Notes under the pieces: generated by a model
Database searches by the model: none
Told to the model about the DNA's origin: nothing
Seen by the model: the letters and a program-made list of their open reading frames with translations, nothing else
Part shown: one piece after another, positions 26,491 to 36,235 of the stretch
Position numbering within the stretch: position 1 is the stretch's first letter
Layout of the letters: every line of letters begins with the position of its first letter
Translations under genes and position numbers: made by a program
From: GCA-2717185 sp047517345
GTDB lineage: Bacteria > Pseudomonadota > Alphaproteobacteria > UBA8366 > GCA-2717185
DNA: 64,000 bases
Direction: 5' to 3'
Assembly: GCA_047517345.1 (NCBI GenBank)
Contig: JAKZTB010000036.1
Coordinates: 1 to 64,000 of the forward strand

Positions 26491-27873
26491 ATGCGACCGA
26501 ATGAGCCAAATCTCGACCTGCGTAGCTTCCTCGGCGATCTGGAAGAAGCCGATCCGGACAGCATTCTGCGCATTCCGGAACCGGTCGGCATCGATTTCGA
26601 TGTGACCGCCATTGCCATGGAATTGGAGCGGCAGGGCCGCGCGCCGGTCCTGTGGTTCGAGAAGGTCGGCCAATCGCCGTTTCCGGTTGTCACCAACCTG
26701 TTCGGAGACCGTAGGCGCTATGCCCAGGCGCTCGGCGTCGCCGAAGAGGATCTGATCGAGACCTGGGCCGGGCTCGGCGACGCGGTGATCGAACCGGTGG
26801 TCCGCGACACCGGTCCGATCCTCGATGTCGTTTTAACCGGCGACGCGGTCGATCTCGCCTATCTGCCGATCCTGAATCATTTCGCGGAAGATGGCGGGCG
26901 CTATGTGACCAACGGGATCGTCGTCGCCAAGGACCCGGATATGGGTATGCGCAACGCCAGCTATCACCGGCTCCAGGTCATGGGCAAGACCCGCTTCGGC
27001 ACCAGCCTGCACAGCCGACGCCACCTGTGGAACTATGCCGGGCGCGCCGCGGAACGCAACGAGCCGATCCCGGTTTCCATCGTGATCGGGCACCATCCGC
27101 TGTTCGCGTTCGGCAGCGGCTTGTGGAAAGGGCCGATCGATGCCGACGAATACGCCGTCGCCGGCGGTTTCATGAGCCAGCCGCTGGAACTGGTCGAAGG
27201 CGTGACCGTGCCGGTCGAAGCACCGGCGAATGCGGAGTTCGTTCTCGAAGGCCATATCGTGCCGGGAGAACAAGTGGACGAAGGGCCGTTCGCCGAGTTC
27301 ACCGGCTACGCCTCGGCGCGCTCGACGCAGCACGTTATCGAGGTCAGCGCTATCCTGCACCGCAAGGACGCGATCTACCAGGACATCGTCTCCGGAATCT
27401 CCGACGAGCATACCGGCTTATTGGCAGTACCGATGGAGGCGCGGCTGCTCAAGGTGCTGCGGCAGAACTATCCCAACGTGACCGGTGTGGCGATGCCGAA
27501 ATCCGGCACCTGCCGGATGCATGCCTATATCGCCATGAAGGACCCGGCGCCGGGCCAGGCCAAGAACGCCGCCGCGACCGCGCTGGGCGAAGACCTCAGC
27601 CTGAAGCTGGTAGTGGTCGTCGACAGCGATGTGGATATCACGAGCGACCAGGACGTGATGTGGGCGATCTGCACCCGCATGCAGGCCGACACCGACGTCG
27701 ACATCCTGAAGAACTGCATGGGCGCGATCCTCGACCCGTCGAACCATGACGGGCTGACCGCCAAGATGATCATCGACGCGACCAAACCCGGCGGCGACTT
27801 TCCCGCCCGCCACACGATTCCGGCGGACGCGGCGGCGCGGGCGCGGGCGCTGATCGGGAAGGATTCGGCGTAG
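26491..27873 (+). CDS. UbiD family (prenylated-FMN) decarboxylase
   Basis: The 460-residue protein belongs to the UbiD family of reversible decarboxylases that use prenylated FMN made by UbiX. Family features include LDLRSFLGDLEEADPDSILRI at the start, FPVVTNLFGDRRRYAQALG, the metal/phosphate segment RNASYHRLQVMGKTRFG, GHHPLFAFGSG, and the acid-rich GEQVDEGPFAEFTGY. The start at 26491 is chosen because family similarity begins there; 26449 adds 14 residues. No ubiX or ubiquinone gene is nearby, and the setting beside a molybdenum hydroxylase points to aromatic or heteroaromatic catabolism rather than ubiquinone synthesis. Confidence 0.85.
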   Translation: MRPNEPNLDLRSFLGDLEEADPDSILRIPEPVGIDFDVTAIAMELERQGRAPVLWFEKVGQSPFPVVTNLFGDRRRYAQALGVAEEDLIETWAGLGDAVIEPVVRDTGPILDVVLTGDAVDLAYLPILNHFAEDGGRYVTNGIVVAKDPDMGMRNASYHRLQVMGKTRFGTSLHSRRHLWNYAGRAAERNEPIPVSIVIGHHPLFAFGSGLWKGPIDADEYAVAGGFMSQPLELVEGVTVPVEAPANAEFVLEGHIVPGEQVDEGPFAEFTGYASARSTQHVIEVSAILHRKDAIYQDIVSGISDEHTGLLAVPMEARLLKVLRQNYPNVTGVAMPKSGTCRMHAYIAMKDPAPGQAKNAAATALGEDLSLKLVVVVDSDVDITSDQDVMWAICTRMQADTDVDILKNCMGAILDPSNHDGLTAKMIIDATKPGGDFPARHTIPADAAARARALIGKDSA

Positions 27874-27883
27874 CGAATTAAAT

Positions 27884-30208
27884 TTACGATCCGGCCTGTA
27901 CCTCCCGAAGCGCCCGCACCACCTTTTCCGGTGTGATCGGCAGGTCGAAGACACGGGTGCCGATGGCGTCGGCGACGGCGTTGGCGATGGCGGGGGCAAC
28001 CGGGGTCAGGCTCGGTTCGCCGATGCCCTTGGCGCCGAACGGGCCGAGACCGCTGCGCGATTCGAGAATGATGCACTTGATCTCCGGCATATCCATCGAG
28101 GTCGGGATCAGGTACTCGCTGAAGCTGGGACTGACCAGCTTGCCCTCCTCATAGATCAGCTCCTCGCTCAGCGCGTAGCCTTGCCCCATCAGGGCGCCGC
28201 CCTCGATCTGGCCTTCCACCGCCTGCGGGTTGATGGCCTGGCCGATATCGTGTGCGCCGACGCTTTTCAGCACCGTGACCTCGCCGGTTTCGGTGTCGAC
28301 CGCGACTTCGACCGCATGGCAGCCATAGGTGAAGTCGGGGAAGACCGGGCCCTGTCCCGTATCCGCGTCGATCGGGTCGGTGAAGGGCGCCCGGAACATG
28401 GCCAGTTCGGACCGTGCGACCCCTTCCGAGGCGCCGCGCGCCGCGAGATCCTTCAGCGATATTGATATCGACGGCTCGTCGATCACGAAAGCCTGCCCGT
28501 TCGCCAGGTCGACCTCTTCCGGCTGCGCGCCGAGTTCCTGTGCGGCGAAGGCGACGAGGCGCTCTCGGAGGATCGTGCTCGCCTTGTGCACGGCGCTGCC
28601 GGTCATGTAGAGCGCGCGCGTCGCGGTGGTCGTTCCGGCCAGCGGGGTGACGGCGGAATCGCTGTTGTAGATCACCACATCGTCGAGTCCGACGCCGAGT
28701 AGCTCGGCCGCGATTTGTCCCAGCGCCGAGGCCTGCCCGGCGCCGATGTCGGTCACGCCGGAACGCACGATGACGGTGCCGTCGACTTCGACGCCGACCC
28801 AGGCTTCCGAGGTGTCGTGGAACCAGGTGATCCGGCCGTAACTCTGCTGATAGGTCGCGACGCCGCGGCCGATTTTGACCGGTCCCTCGTCCGTGGTCTT
28901 CTCGCCGAGCGCATCCCAGGCCTGGGTCATGCATTCGTCGCTCCAGATCGCGCTCTCCACGGTCTGTCCCGTGGCGGTCTTGTCGCCGGTGCGCATGAAG
29001 TTCCGGCGGCGCAGTTCGAGCCGGTCGATGCCCAGTACCTTGGCGACTTCGTCCATCTGCGCCTCGTAGGCGACGCAGGCTTGCGCCGCCCCGAAGCCGC
29101 GGAAAGCGCTGGTGTACATATTGTTGGTGGCGACTGCGGCGGAATCGATGCTGACATTGTCGATCCGGTAGGGGCCGGGCGCGGCGACGGCGGAATAGAG
29201 CAGTACGTAGGGGCTGAGGAAGACATAGGCGCCGGAATCGGCGCGGATATTAACCTCCAATGCTGTGATTTTGCCGTCCTTTTTTACTCCGGTCTTGTGC
29301 GCGATCACGAAGGGGTGGCGCTTGCCGTGGCCGAGGAAGGAGTCCTCGCGCGTATAGGCGAGACGCACCGGCTTGCGCGTCGCCTGCGCCAGCAGCGCCA
29401 AGTACAACTCGACCGTGATGTCTTCCTTGCCGCCGAAGCCGCCGCCGACCATGGCGCCGAGAATTCGTACCTTATTGTGCGGCACGCCCAGCGCGTCGGC
29501 GATGAAGCGGAAATGCTCGATGACCTGCGTCGACATGCGGATGTTGATGACGCCGTTCTGGTCGACCCAGGCCAGCCCCACTTCGGGCTCCAGGAAGGCG
29601 TGCTCGATGAACTGGGTCTCGAACGTGTTTTCGACGATGTGGTCGGCCTCGGCGAAGCCCTTCGCGGTATCGCCCTTGCGGATCGTGTGCCGGCCGACGA
29701 CGTTATCGGGCTCGGTGACGATGGGGGCGCCCGCTTCGAGGGCCGCCACCATGTCGTAGACGCCGGGCACGGGCTCGATCTCGTAGTCGATCAGGTCGAG
29801 CGCCTTGTCCGCGATGGCCGGTGTCTCGGCCGCAATCAGCGCCAAGGGCTCGCCGTGATGGCGGATGATCTCACGGACCAGAATCTGACGGTCGGTGGCC
29901 GCCCGTTTTTGCCCGGTCTGCCCCGGCATATCGGTCGCCGCCAGCCGGTCCGGCAGTTCCTCCGTCGTCAGCACGCAATGCACGCCGGGCAGGGCTCGCG
30001 CCTTCGACGCATCGAGACGCTTGAGCCGGCCGCTGGCGATCTCGCTGCGCAGCACGCGCGCGTGCAGCATGCCGGGCATGACGTAGTCGCCGGCAAAAAG
30101 CGTGCGCCCGGTTGCCTTGCCTTCGGCGTCGGTGCGCTCCAGCGGTTTGCCGACCTGGCGCAGGACAACGTTGGCTTCGGCCTGCCGTTGTGGCGATCGA
30201 TCAGTCAT
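27884..30208 (-). CDS. Molybdenum hydroxylase large subunit (xanthine dehydrogenase family)
   Basis: The 774-residue subunit binds the molybdopterin cofactor and hydroxylates a carbon next to a heteroatom. Seen are VGKPLERTDAEGKATGRTLF, MVGGGFGGKEDITVE, AFRGFGAAQACVAYE and the catalytic-Glu motif GAKGIGEPSL (Glu about 731). It lacks the VAYRCSFR loop of CO dehydrogenase, so it is not CoxL proper. The start is taken at ATG 30208, overlapping the upstream small-subunit stop by 8 bases. It is last gene of the six-gene operon; the order FAD, Fe-S, Mo subunits fits the xanthine dehydrogenase/nicotinate-type family. The substrate is unknown. Confidence 0.9.
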   Translation of the reverse strand: MTDRSPQRQAEANVVLRQVGKPLERTDAEGKATGRTLFAGDYVMPGMLHARVLRSEIASGRLKRLDASKARALPGVHCVLTTEELPDRLAATDMPGQTGQKRAATDRQILVREIIRHHGEPLALIAAETPAIADKALDLIDYEIEPVPGVYDMVAALEAGAPIVTEPDNVVGRHTIRKGDTAKGFAEADHIVENTFETQFIEHAFLEPEVGLAWVDQNGVINIRMSTQVIEHFRFIADALGVPHNKVRILGAMVGGGFGGKEDITVELYLALLAQATRKPVRLAYTREDSFLGHGKRHPFVIAHKTGVKKDGKITALEVNIRADSGAYVFLSPYVLLYSAVAAPGPYRIDNVSIDSAAVATNNMYTSAFRGFGAAQACVAYEAQMDEVAKVLGIDRLELRRRNFMRTGDKTATGQTVESAIWSDECMTQAWDALGEKTTDEGPVKIGRGVATYQQSYGRITWFHDTSEAWVGVEVDGTVIVRSGVTDIGAGQASALGQIAAELLGVGLDDVVIYNSDSAVTPLAGTTTATRALYMTGSAVHKASTILRERLVAFAAQELGAQPEEVDLANGQAFVIDEPSISISLKDLAARGASEGVARSELAMFRAPFTDPIDADTGQGPVFPDFTYGCHAVEVAVDTETGEVTVLKSVGAHDIGQAINPQAVEGQIEGGALMGQGYALSEELIYEEGKLVSPSFSEYLIPTSMDMPEIKCIILESRSGLGPFGAKGIGEPSLTPVAPAIANAVADAIGTRVFDLPITPEKVVRALREVQAGS

Positions 30209-30689
30209 CGCCGCCGCCATCGCGCAACGCCGCGGCGGCCTGCTTCACGGCCGCGAAGATCTTCGTGTAGCCGGTGCAGCGGCACAGATTGCCGCTCAGG
30301 GCGAGCGCGATGTCCTCGTCGGTCGGGTCCGGAGTCTCGCGCAGCATCGCCTCGGCCGCGATGATCACGCCCGGCGTGCAGTAGCCGCACTGCACGGCGC
30401 CCTGCTCGAGAAACGCTTTGATGAGCGGGTGGGCATCGTCGGCTCCGGTCAGGCCTTCCAAGGTCGTGATCGAGCGTCCCTCGACGGTCCAGGCCAGGGT
30501 CAGGCAACTGTCGACCGCTTCGCCGTCGATCTGTACGGCGCAGGCGCCGCAATCCCCTTTTTCGCAGCCGCTCTTGACCTCGAAGTGGCCGTGCCGTCGC
30601 AGGCAATCGAGCAGGGTTTCGTTGGCCGGCGCCGTCAGTTCGCGGGCGGCGCCGTTGATCTCGACGGAAATCGCTTTGTCGACGGTCAT
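30201..30689 (-). CDS. Molybdenum hydroxylase [2Fe-2S] subunit
   Basis: This 162-residue electron-transfer subunit carries two [2Fe-2S] clusters. The plant-type cluster uses CEKGDCGAC (Cys 42, 47, 50) plus the Cys in DSCLT. The second, in the helical C-terminal domain, uses CGYCTPG and CRCTGY. The spacing is that of the CoxS/XdhC-like small subunits. Its start overlaps the FAD subunit stop by 4 bases, and its stop overlaps the large-subunit start. Confidence 0.95.
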   Translation of the reverse strand: MTVDKAISVEINGAARELTAPANETLLDCLRRHGHFEVKSGCEKGDCGACAVQIDGEAVDSCLTLAWTVEGRSITTLEGLTGADDAHPLIKAFLEQGAVQCGYCTPGVIIAAEAMLRETPDPTDEDIALALSGNLCRCTGYTKIFAAVKQAAAALRDGGGDD

Positions 30690-31555
30690 TGTTCAGGCCT
30701 CGTTTCCACCAGTGATGTCCAGGCCTGCGCTATCAAACGCCGCGTCAGCACGTGAACCGAATGGCGCCGGTAGCCCGCCGATGCCCGCAAATCGTTGATC
30801 GGGCTCGACTCTTCCATCGCCTTGCGGGCCGCTCGGTCGATCAATTCGTCGGTGAGCGTTTCACCGGCGAGCATGGCTTCGGCTTCCTTGGCGCGGAACA
30901 CGGTGGGGGCGACCGCGCCCAGTGCGATGCGCGCCTCGGTGCAACGGTCGCCCTCGCGGGTCACCGTCACCGCCAGACCGACGACCGTAATCGCGTCGCC
31001 CTTGCGGCGGGCCAGCTTGTAGAACCGGTTTGCGGTGTTCGGACCAGGTGCGGACCAGGAAATGCCCGTGATAAGTTCGTCCCGGTTTCGTTTGTTCTTT
31101 TTGAAACCCGAATAGAATTCGTCGATCGGAACGGTCCGCACGCTGGACGTGCTGGCCAGGCAAATCTCGGCATCGAGCGACAACAGCGGCGGCACGGCGT
31201 CCGCGGCGGGCGAGCCGGAGCAGACATTGCCGGCAATCGTCGCCTGATTGCGCACCATTTGCCCGCCGAAGACTCGTGCGCAGTCGATGAGCGACGGAGC
31301 CGCGGTGGGCAAATCGGCGTGCCGCAGGATATCGCCCACGGTCGTTCCCCCACCGATATTGACCCGGCCGTCTTCGATTTTGATGTTGCGGAACGCGTCG
31401 ATGTTGCCGAGCCAGACGAGCCGATCCGCCGATTCGCGCCGCGCGCGTAGATCGACCAGCAGGTTGGTGCCGCCGGCGAGCGGCGTTCCGCCCGGCAGGC
31501 ACGCCAAGGTCTCCTGCAAATCCTTCGGCCGATCCAGCTCGAACTCGCGCAACAT
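30686..31555 (-). CDS. Molybdenum hydroxylase FAD-binding subunit
   Basis: The 289-residue protein is the medium subunit (CoxM-like). The FAD-binding motifs are PLAGGTNLLVDLR (about residues 25-37) and TIAGNVCSGSPAADAVPPLL (about 105-124), where the more usual Gly-Gly Asn is seen as AGNVC. The C-terminal CO-dehydrogenase flavoprotein domain spans about 180-285. Electrons would pass from molybdenum via the Fe-S subunit to this FAD. It follows the SDR gene by 20 bases and overlaps the Fe-S subunit start. Confidence 0.92.
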   Translation of the reverse strand: MLREFELDRPKDLQETLACLPGGTPLAGGTNLLVDLRARRESADRLVWLGNIDAFRNIKIEDGRVNIGGGTTVGDILRHADLPTAAPSLIDCARVFGGQMVRNQATIAGNVCSGSPAADAVPPLLSLDAEICLASTSSVRTVPIDEFYSGFKKNKRNRDELITGISWSAPGPNTANRFYKLARRKGDAITVVGLAVTVTREGDRCTEARIALGAVAPTVFRAKEAEAMLAGETLTDELIDRAARKAMEESSPINDLRASAGYRRHSVHVLTRRLIAQAWTSLVETRPEQ

Positions 31556-31575
31556 GGCGCTGCCTCCCTTTACTC

Positions 31576-32358
31576 CTAAACGTCCCAGCCGCCGTCGACG
31601 GAAATTTTTTGGCCCGTCATGTTACGGCTTTCGTCGCTGGCGCAGTAGAGCACGGCGTCGGCAACATCCTCAGGTTCGGTGACGCGGCCGAGACACATCT
31701 CCTCGACATATTCCTGGTAGACTTGCTCGAAGGTCCAGCCGCGAACCTTGGCTTTTTCTTCGCACAGCTTGTCCATGCGCGGCGTGTGGACGATGCCCGG
31801 CATGACGATGTTGACGTTCACGTTGTGCGGCCCGGCTTCCAGCGCGATGGTGCGCGTCAGGCCGCGCAGCGCCCATTTCGAGGCGCTGTAGGCGGTACGG
31901 TATTTGTAGCCGCGCAGGCCCGACGAGCCGCCGATATTGACGATCTTGCCGTACTTCTGCGCGATCATGACCGGCAGGGTGTATTTGATCGGCAGGAACG
32001 TGCCGCGGACATTGATGTCGAGGACTTCGAGAAAATCGTCCGGATCGATGTCTTGTACCGGCGTTTCGATCGGTCCGGTGGTGCCGGCAACATTGACCAG
32101 GATATCGATACGGCCGCCGAAGGCTTGCTTGGTGCGTTCGACCATCGCCGCGACTTGATTCGGGTCCGTAACGTCCGCCGATATCGTTTCGACGCGCCGC
32201 CCCATGGCGCGGACCTCCTCGGCGATTTCTTCGAGCGGTTCCAAATCGCGGGCGGCCAGCATCATGTCCGCGCCTTCGCGGCCGAGCGTGCGCGTGATCG
32301 CGCTGCCCATGCCTTTCGCCGCACCGGTAACGATGGCGATCCTGTTTTCGAGCCTCAT
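31576..32358 (-). CDS. SDR family oxidoreductase
   Basis: The 260-residue short-chain dehydrogenase has the NAD(P) motif TGAAKGMGSA (residues about 11-20) and VNVAG in place of NNAG. The Ser of IGGSSG and the YSASK catalytic pair are present (Tyr/Lys about 158-162), and the C-terminus is GQKISVDGGWDV. The Ala-Arg-Asp after beta-2 does not clearly favour NADPH over NADH. It is embedded in the operon between the hydantoinase and molybdenum hydroxylase genes, so it probably oxidises or reduces an alcohol/ketone intermediate of the same pathway. Confidence 0.9.
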   Translation of the reverse strand: MRLENRIAIVTGAAKGMGSAITRTLGREGADMMLAARDLEPLEEIAEEVRAMGRRVETISADVTDPNQVAAMVERTKQAFGGRIDILVNVAGTTGPIETPVQDIDPDDFLEVLDINVRGTFLPIKYTLPVMIAQKYGKIVNIGGSSGLRGYKYRTAYSASKWALRGLTRTIALEAGPHNVNVNIVMPGIVHTPRMDKLCEEKAKVRGWTFEQVYQEYVEEMCLGRVTEPEDVADAVLYCASDESRNMTGQKISVDGGWDV

Positions 32359-32374
32359 GGTCTGCCTCCCTTAT

Positions 32375-33964
32375 TCAAGCCGTGCCGGCGGGTGGCGCCC
32401 CGTAACCGCCCCCGCCGCTGCTTTCGATGACGACGGTATCGCCCTGTTTCAAACGAACGTTGATCTTGCCCGGCAGTTCACGGCGCTCGCCGTTCTTGCC
32501 GATCACTTCGACGTGGAACGGCGCGCCGTCTTCGCCCCCCTGCAAGCCGTAGGGGGGGATGATCCGCCGCTCGAACATCGTCGTCAACGACATCTCTTCC
32601 GCCAGCACGTGGTATTCGCGATGCAGCCCTTCGCCGCCGCGGTGCGCGCCCGCGCCGCCGGAGCCGCGCCGCAGCCGCTGGCACTCGATTCGGATCGGGT
32701 ACTCAGCCTCGATGATTTCCGCGGGGGTGTTCATCACGTTCGATAGGTGTACCCGGATGACCGGCGCGCCGTCGCGGTCGATCCGCGCGCCCTCGCCGCC
32801 GCCATGGGTTTCGTAGAGCGTCGTCCAGGCGCCGTCCGCGCGTTTGCCGCCGAACAGCAACAGGCCCGACGTCGTCGCGCCGCCGGCCGTCAACCGCTCC
32901 GGCACGACAGGCTCCAGCGCGCGGAAGATGGCGTCCACGACCCGTTGCGAGGTTTCGTGATTGCCGCCGACGACCGGAAGCTCGATCCCCGGCTCGAGGA
33001 TCGAGCCGGGCCGGGTAATCACGGTCAGCGGCCGGTAACAGCCGCCGTTCGGCTGAATGTCCGGACCGGCGAGCGCCTTCATCGCGTAGAACGCCGCGGC
33101 GGATGCGATGAAGGGCGTGGTATTGACCGGTCCGCGCGCCGCATCGTCGGACTCCGAGAAATCGAATACCGCGCGATCTTCTCGCAGCGTAATGTGAACC
33201 CGAACGGCGATGCGCCGGTCCACGACGCCGTCATCGTCGAGCCAGTCCTCGCCGCGGTACTCGCCCGGCGGCAAATCGGCGATCGCGGCGCGCATCTGCG
33301 CTTCCGCCCGGTCGTGCAGCGCGACGACGGCATCGTCGATCGTAGCAATTCCGTGTCGCGCGTAGAGATTCTGCATGCGCAGGTCGGCGGACCGCGTCGC
33401 CGCCATCTGGGCCAGGATATCGCCCTCGCGTTCCTCCGCACCGCGCACGTTTGCCAGCACGAAGTCGAGTTTCTCGCGGTCCGGGCCTTCGGCGGTGAAC
33501 AGCCGGACCGGCGGGATCCGCAAGCCTTCCTGCCAGGCGTCGGTCGCCGAAGCGACGTAGCTGCCGGGGACCGCGCCGCCGATATCGGCCCAATGCGCCA
33601 GGCTGACGGCGAAACCCTGTAGCGTTCGGTCGGCGAAGACCGGCCGGATCGCCTTGACGTCCGGCAGATGGTTGCCGCCGACTTCGGGCAGGTTCAGGAA
33701 CCACACGTCGCCGGGTGCGAGTCGTTCGGCCGGAACGCGCTTGAGGAACTCCTTCACCGTGAAGCACATGACGCCGAGATGCATTGGAATGTCGCGGCCT
33801 TGCGCGATCATGTTGCCTTGCGCATCGGTCAGGGCGGATGACAAGTCGCCGGCTTCGCGCAGGAGCGGCGAGCGTGCCGAACGCATCACGACGAGCGACA
33901 TCTCCTCCGCGATCGCCGTCAGCGCGTGGCGGATGACTTCCAAAGTGAACGGGTCGACCGTCAT
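32375..33964 (-). CDS. Hydantoinase B/oxoprolinase family subunit
   Basis: The 529-residue HyuB-type subunit acts with a HyuA subunit in ATP-dependent opening of hydantoins, oxoproline or related cyclic amides, or in acetone/acetophenone carboxylase-type complexes. Landmarks are DPFTLEVIRHALTAIAEEMSLVVMRSA at the start, DIPMHLGVM, LNLPEVGGNHLPDVKAI, GGNHETSQRVVDA and the Gly-rich RGGEGLHREYHV plus ESSGGGGYGAP near the C-terminus. The start ATG at 33964 overlaps (ATGA) the ancestral stop of the A subunit, which shows their original coupling. Confidence 0.9.
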   Translation of the reverse strand: MTVDPFTLEVIRHALTAIAEEMSLVVMRSARSPLLREAGDLSSALTDAQGNMIAQGRDIPMHLGVMCFTVKEFLKRVPAERLAPGDVWFLNLPEVGGNHLPDVKAIRPVFADRTLQGFAVSLAHWADIGGAVPGSYVASATDAWQEGLRIPPVRLFTAEGPDREKLDFVLANVRGAEEREGDILAQMAATRSADLRMQNLYARHGIATIDDAVVALHDRAEAQMRAAIADLPPGEYRGEDWLDDDGVVDRRIAVRVHITLREDRAVFDFSESDDAARGPVNTTPFIASAAAFYAMKALAGPDIQPNGGCYRPLTVITRPGSILEPGIELPVVGGNHETSQRVVDAIFRALEPVVPERLTAGGATTSGLLLFGGKRADGAWTTLYETHGGGEGARIDRDGAPVIRVHLSNVMNTPAEIIEAEYPIRIECQRLRRGSGGAGAHRGGEGLHREYHVLAEEMSLTTMFERRIIPPYGLQGGEDGAPFHVEVIGKNGERRELPGKINVRLKQGDTVVIESSGGGGYGAPPAGTA

Positions 33965-34071
33965 GCCGGTTCTCCGACATCGATGTGCAGATGGTCGAGG
34001 CGGTCGGCGGCGACCGAGGCGCCGGGCGGCACGACAATTGTGGACCAGGCATCCTCGATGATTGCCGGACC

Positions 34072-35967
34072 TTAAATTCTCTGTTCGGGTGCAATCATGG
34101 CGCGGCTGTAACGCGGCGTGTCCACGGCGTCGCGGCCGCCGAACCAGCATGGTCCGAATTTTTCCGGTCGCCCGGGTGATATGTCGGCAATCGGCGCGGC
34201 CGCCGCCGTGTCGCGTGGCACGGAAACCGTGCAGCGCAATGCGGACAGTTCCCAGGGCTCGTCGGTCGCGAACCCGTACAGCCGTGCATGAATCTCACGG
34301 AACTGTTCGCCTAATTTTCCGGGGTCGTCCAACAACGGGTCCGCGATTTCCGTCGCATAGCTCTGGCCGCTATAGCGGACGCTCGCAACATATTCGATGG
34401 CGATGGATTTTCGGCCGTACCCGTCCGCATGGATCGGCGCGGCAAGTTGTTCGACGAGGCGGTCCTGGATCATCGCAAGATGGGTCCGGTCCCATGCGGC
34501 GCTCGCCATTCGCAGGGTTTGCTGCTGGGCGTAACGCATCTCCGCCCCGACGCAACCGACGGCGGAAAATGCGCTGGAGGCGGCGGGAACGATCACGCGC
34601 CCGATCCCGAAAGCGCGCGCCAGTTCCACCGCATGCATCGGACCGGCACCGCCGAACGCCAGAAGATCGCAGGCGCGGCCGTCGACCCCACGCTCCACCG
34701 TAACCCGGTTGAGCGCCCGCACCATCGAGGCGTTCGCGACCCTGACGATGCCATAGGCGGCCTCGGTGACGCTGACGCCGGCGGCTTCGGCTAGCGGTGC
34801 AAGCGCTAGGCGGGCCGCGTCCGGGTCGAGGCGTATGGACTCGCCCAGGCGATGATCGGCTTCGAGATAGCCCAATACCAGGTTGGCGTCGGTGACCGTC
34901 GCCGCGATACCGCCCTGGCCGTAACAAGCCGGACCGGGATCGGCGCCGGCGCTGTCGGGACCGACTTCGACGGCACCGAGATTCAGGCGTGCGATCGACC
35001 CGCCTCCCGCGCCGATGGACTCGATGGCGACCATGGGCTGTCGCAAGGGGTGATCGCCGAGGCTTCGGTTGACAGATATCTCCGCGCGGCCGCCGGTGAT
35101 CAAGCAGACATCGGTCGTCGTCCCGCCCATATCCAGGCTGATCGCGCTTTCTAAATCGAGCTCGGACGCAATCTTGCAGGCCGCGGCGACCCCCGCCGCC
35201 GGTCCCGATAGCGCCAGCCCCAGGGGCAGGTCGCGCAACGCCGCCGGCGACGCCATCCCGCCGCTCGAGTGGAACAGGTGCAACCGGCTGCCGGCCGGTG
35301 TCGCGTCTTCGAGCTGTTCGAGATAGGCGGCGGCGCGCGGCATCACGCTGGCGCTCAGCACGGTTGTCGCGGTGCGTTCGTACTCCCGCGCTTCCGGATT
35401 GATCCGATAGGAAAGCGCGGTCGGAACGTCGGTATTTTGCAGCGCGGCGGCCACCAGCTCCTCGTGCGCCGGATTGGCGTAGGCGTGCAGCAAGGCAACC
35501 GCGATTGCGTCGGCGCCGGTCGCCAACGCCTGCTCGACGGCTTCTTCGAGCGCGCTGTCGGTGATTGCACGGCGTACGGAACCGTCGGCATCGAGGCGCT
35601 CGCGCAATTCGATCCGGCGGTCTTCCGGTACTTGCGGTGTCGCCTTTGGCGGAAGGTCGAGGCGGTAGAGATATCGCCGGTTCTGTCGACCGATGGCGAG
35701 GGTGTCGCCAAACCCTTCGGTCGTGATCAGGGCGACTTTGGCCAAGCGGCCTTCGACGATCGCGTTCGTGATCAGCGTCGTACCGTGCACCAAATCGGCG
35801 ACGTCTTTCCATTCGAGCCCGACCGCGGCGAGCGCCGCCCGCAGGCCCTCCCGCGGGTCCGTGGCGCGGCTTTGTACCTTGGCGGTCCGAAAATCCTGTT
35901 GCTCGGGATGCAGCGCCACGACATCGGTGAACGTACCACCGACATCGATGCCGACCTGCCACGTCAT
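34072..35967 (-). CDS. Hydantoinase A/oxoprolinase subunit, C-terminus cut by in-frame TAA
   Basis: This HyuA-type subunit of 631 residues has the actin-like ATP-binding motifs IDVGGTFTDVVAL (residues 6-18), LVHGTTLITNAIVEGR and SLDMGGTTTDVCLI, followed by PGPACYGQGG and LLAFGGAGPMHAVELAR. It stops at TAA (34074-34072) after PEQRI. The same frame continues for 36 more codons as GPAIIEDAWSTIVVPPGASV and ends at a TGA overlapping the HyuB ATG (33961-33964), exactly as intact genes do. The missing piece is the conserved C-terminal beta segment, so activity may be impaired. It is first gene of the six-gene operon. Confidence 0.88.
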   Translation of the reverse strand: MTWQVGIDVGGTFTDVVALHPEQQDFRTAKVQSRATDPREGLRAALAAVGLEWKDVADLVHGTTLITNAIVEGRLAKVALITTEGFGDTLAIGRQNRRYLYRLDLPPKATPQVPEDRRIELRERLDADGSVRRAITDSALEEAVEQALATGADAIAVALLHAYANPAHEELVAAALQNTDVPTALSYRINPEAREYERTATTVLSASVMPRAAAYLEQLEDATPAGSRLHLFHSSGGMASPAALRDLPLGLALSGPAAGVAAACKIASELDLESAISLDMGGTTTDVCLITGGRAEISVNRSLGDHPLRQPMVAIESIGAGGGSIARLNLGAVEVGPDSAGADPGPACYGQGGIAATVTDANLVLGYLEADHRLGESIRLDPDAARLALAPLAEAAGVSVTEAAYGIVRVANASMVRALNRVTVERGVDGRACDLLAFGGAGPMHAVELARAFGIGRVIVPAASSAFSAVGCVGAEMRYAQQQTLRMASAAWDRTHLAMIQDRLVEQLAAPIHADGYGRKSIAIEYVASVRYSGQSYATEIADPLLDDPGKLGEQFREIHARLYGFATDEPWELSALRCTVSVPRDTAAAAPIADISPGRPEKFGPCWFGGRDAVDTPRYSRAMIAPEQRI

Positions 35968-36235
35968 AATTGACCTGGCCGGAAGATTGGAACGTCACTG
36001 GCTATCGAGCGTTGGCGGGCGTTTGATTTATCCATACTGAACGGACTTAGAGCGCTGTGTCAGAGGCACCACAATAGTAATTTAGCGTGCGTCATCTACT
36101 TAAAATATTCGGACTAAACCAATTAACATCTGCACCGTACGCAAATTCGGCAACGCCATCGATAGCGACAAGGATTGACGCCGCGCCGCGCGCCTTTAGA
36201 GTCTGGCGACAACGAGAACCTTCTGGGGATGGGCG

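Noticed and set aside
28715..30364. 549-codon open frame opposite the molybdenum hydroxylase large and Fe-S subunits
   Set aside because: Shadow frame rich in Gly/Asp/Val; the minus strand has an intact molybdopterin subunit.
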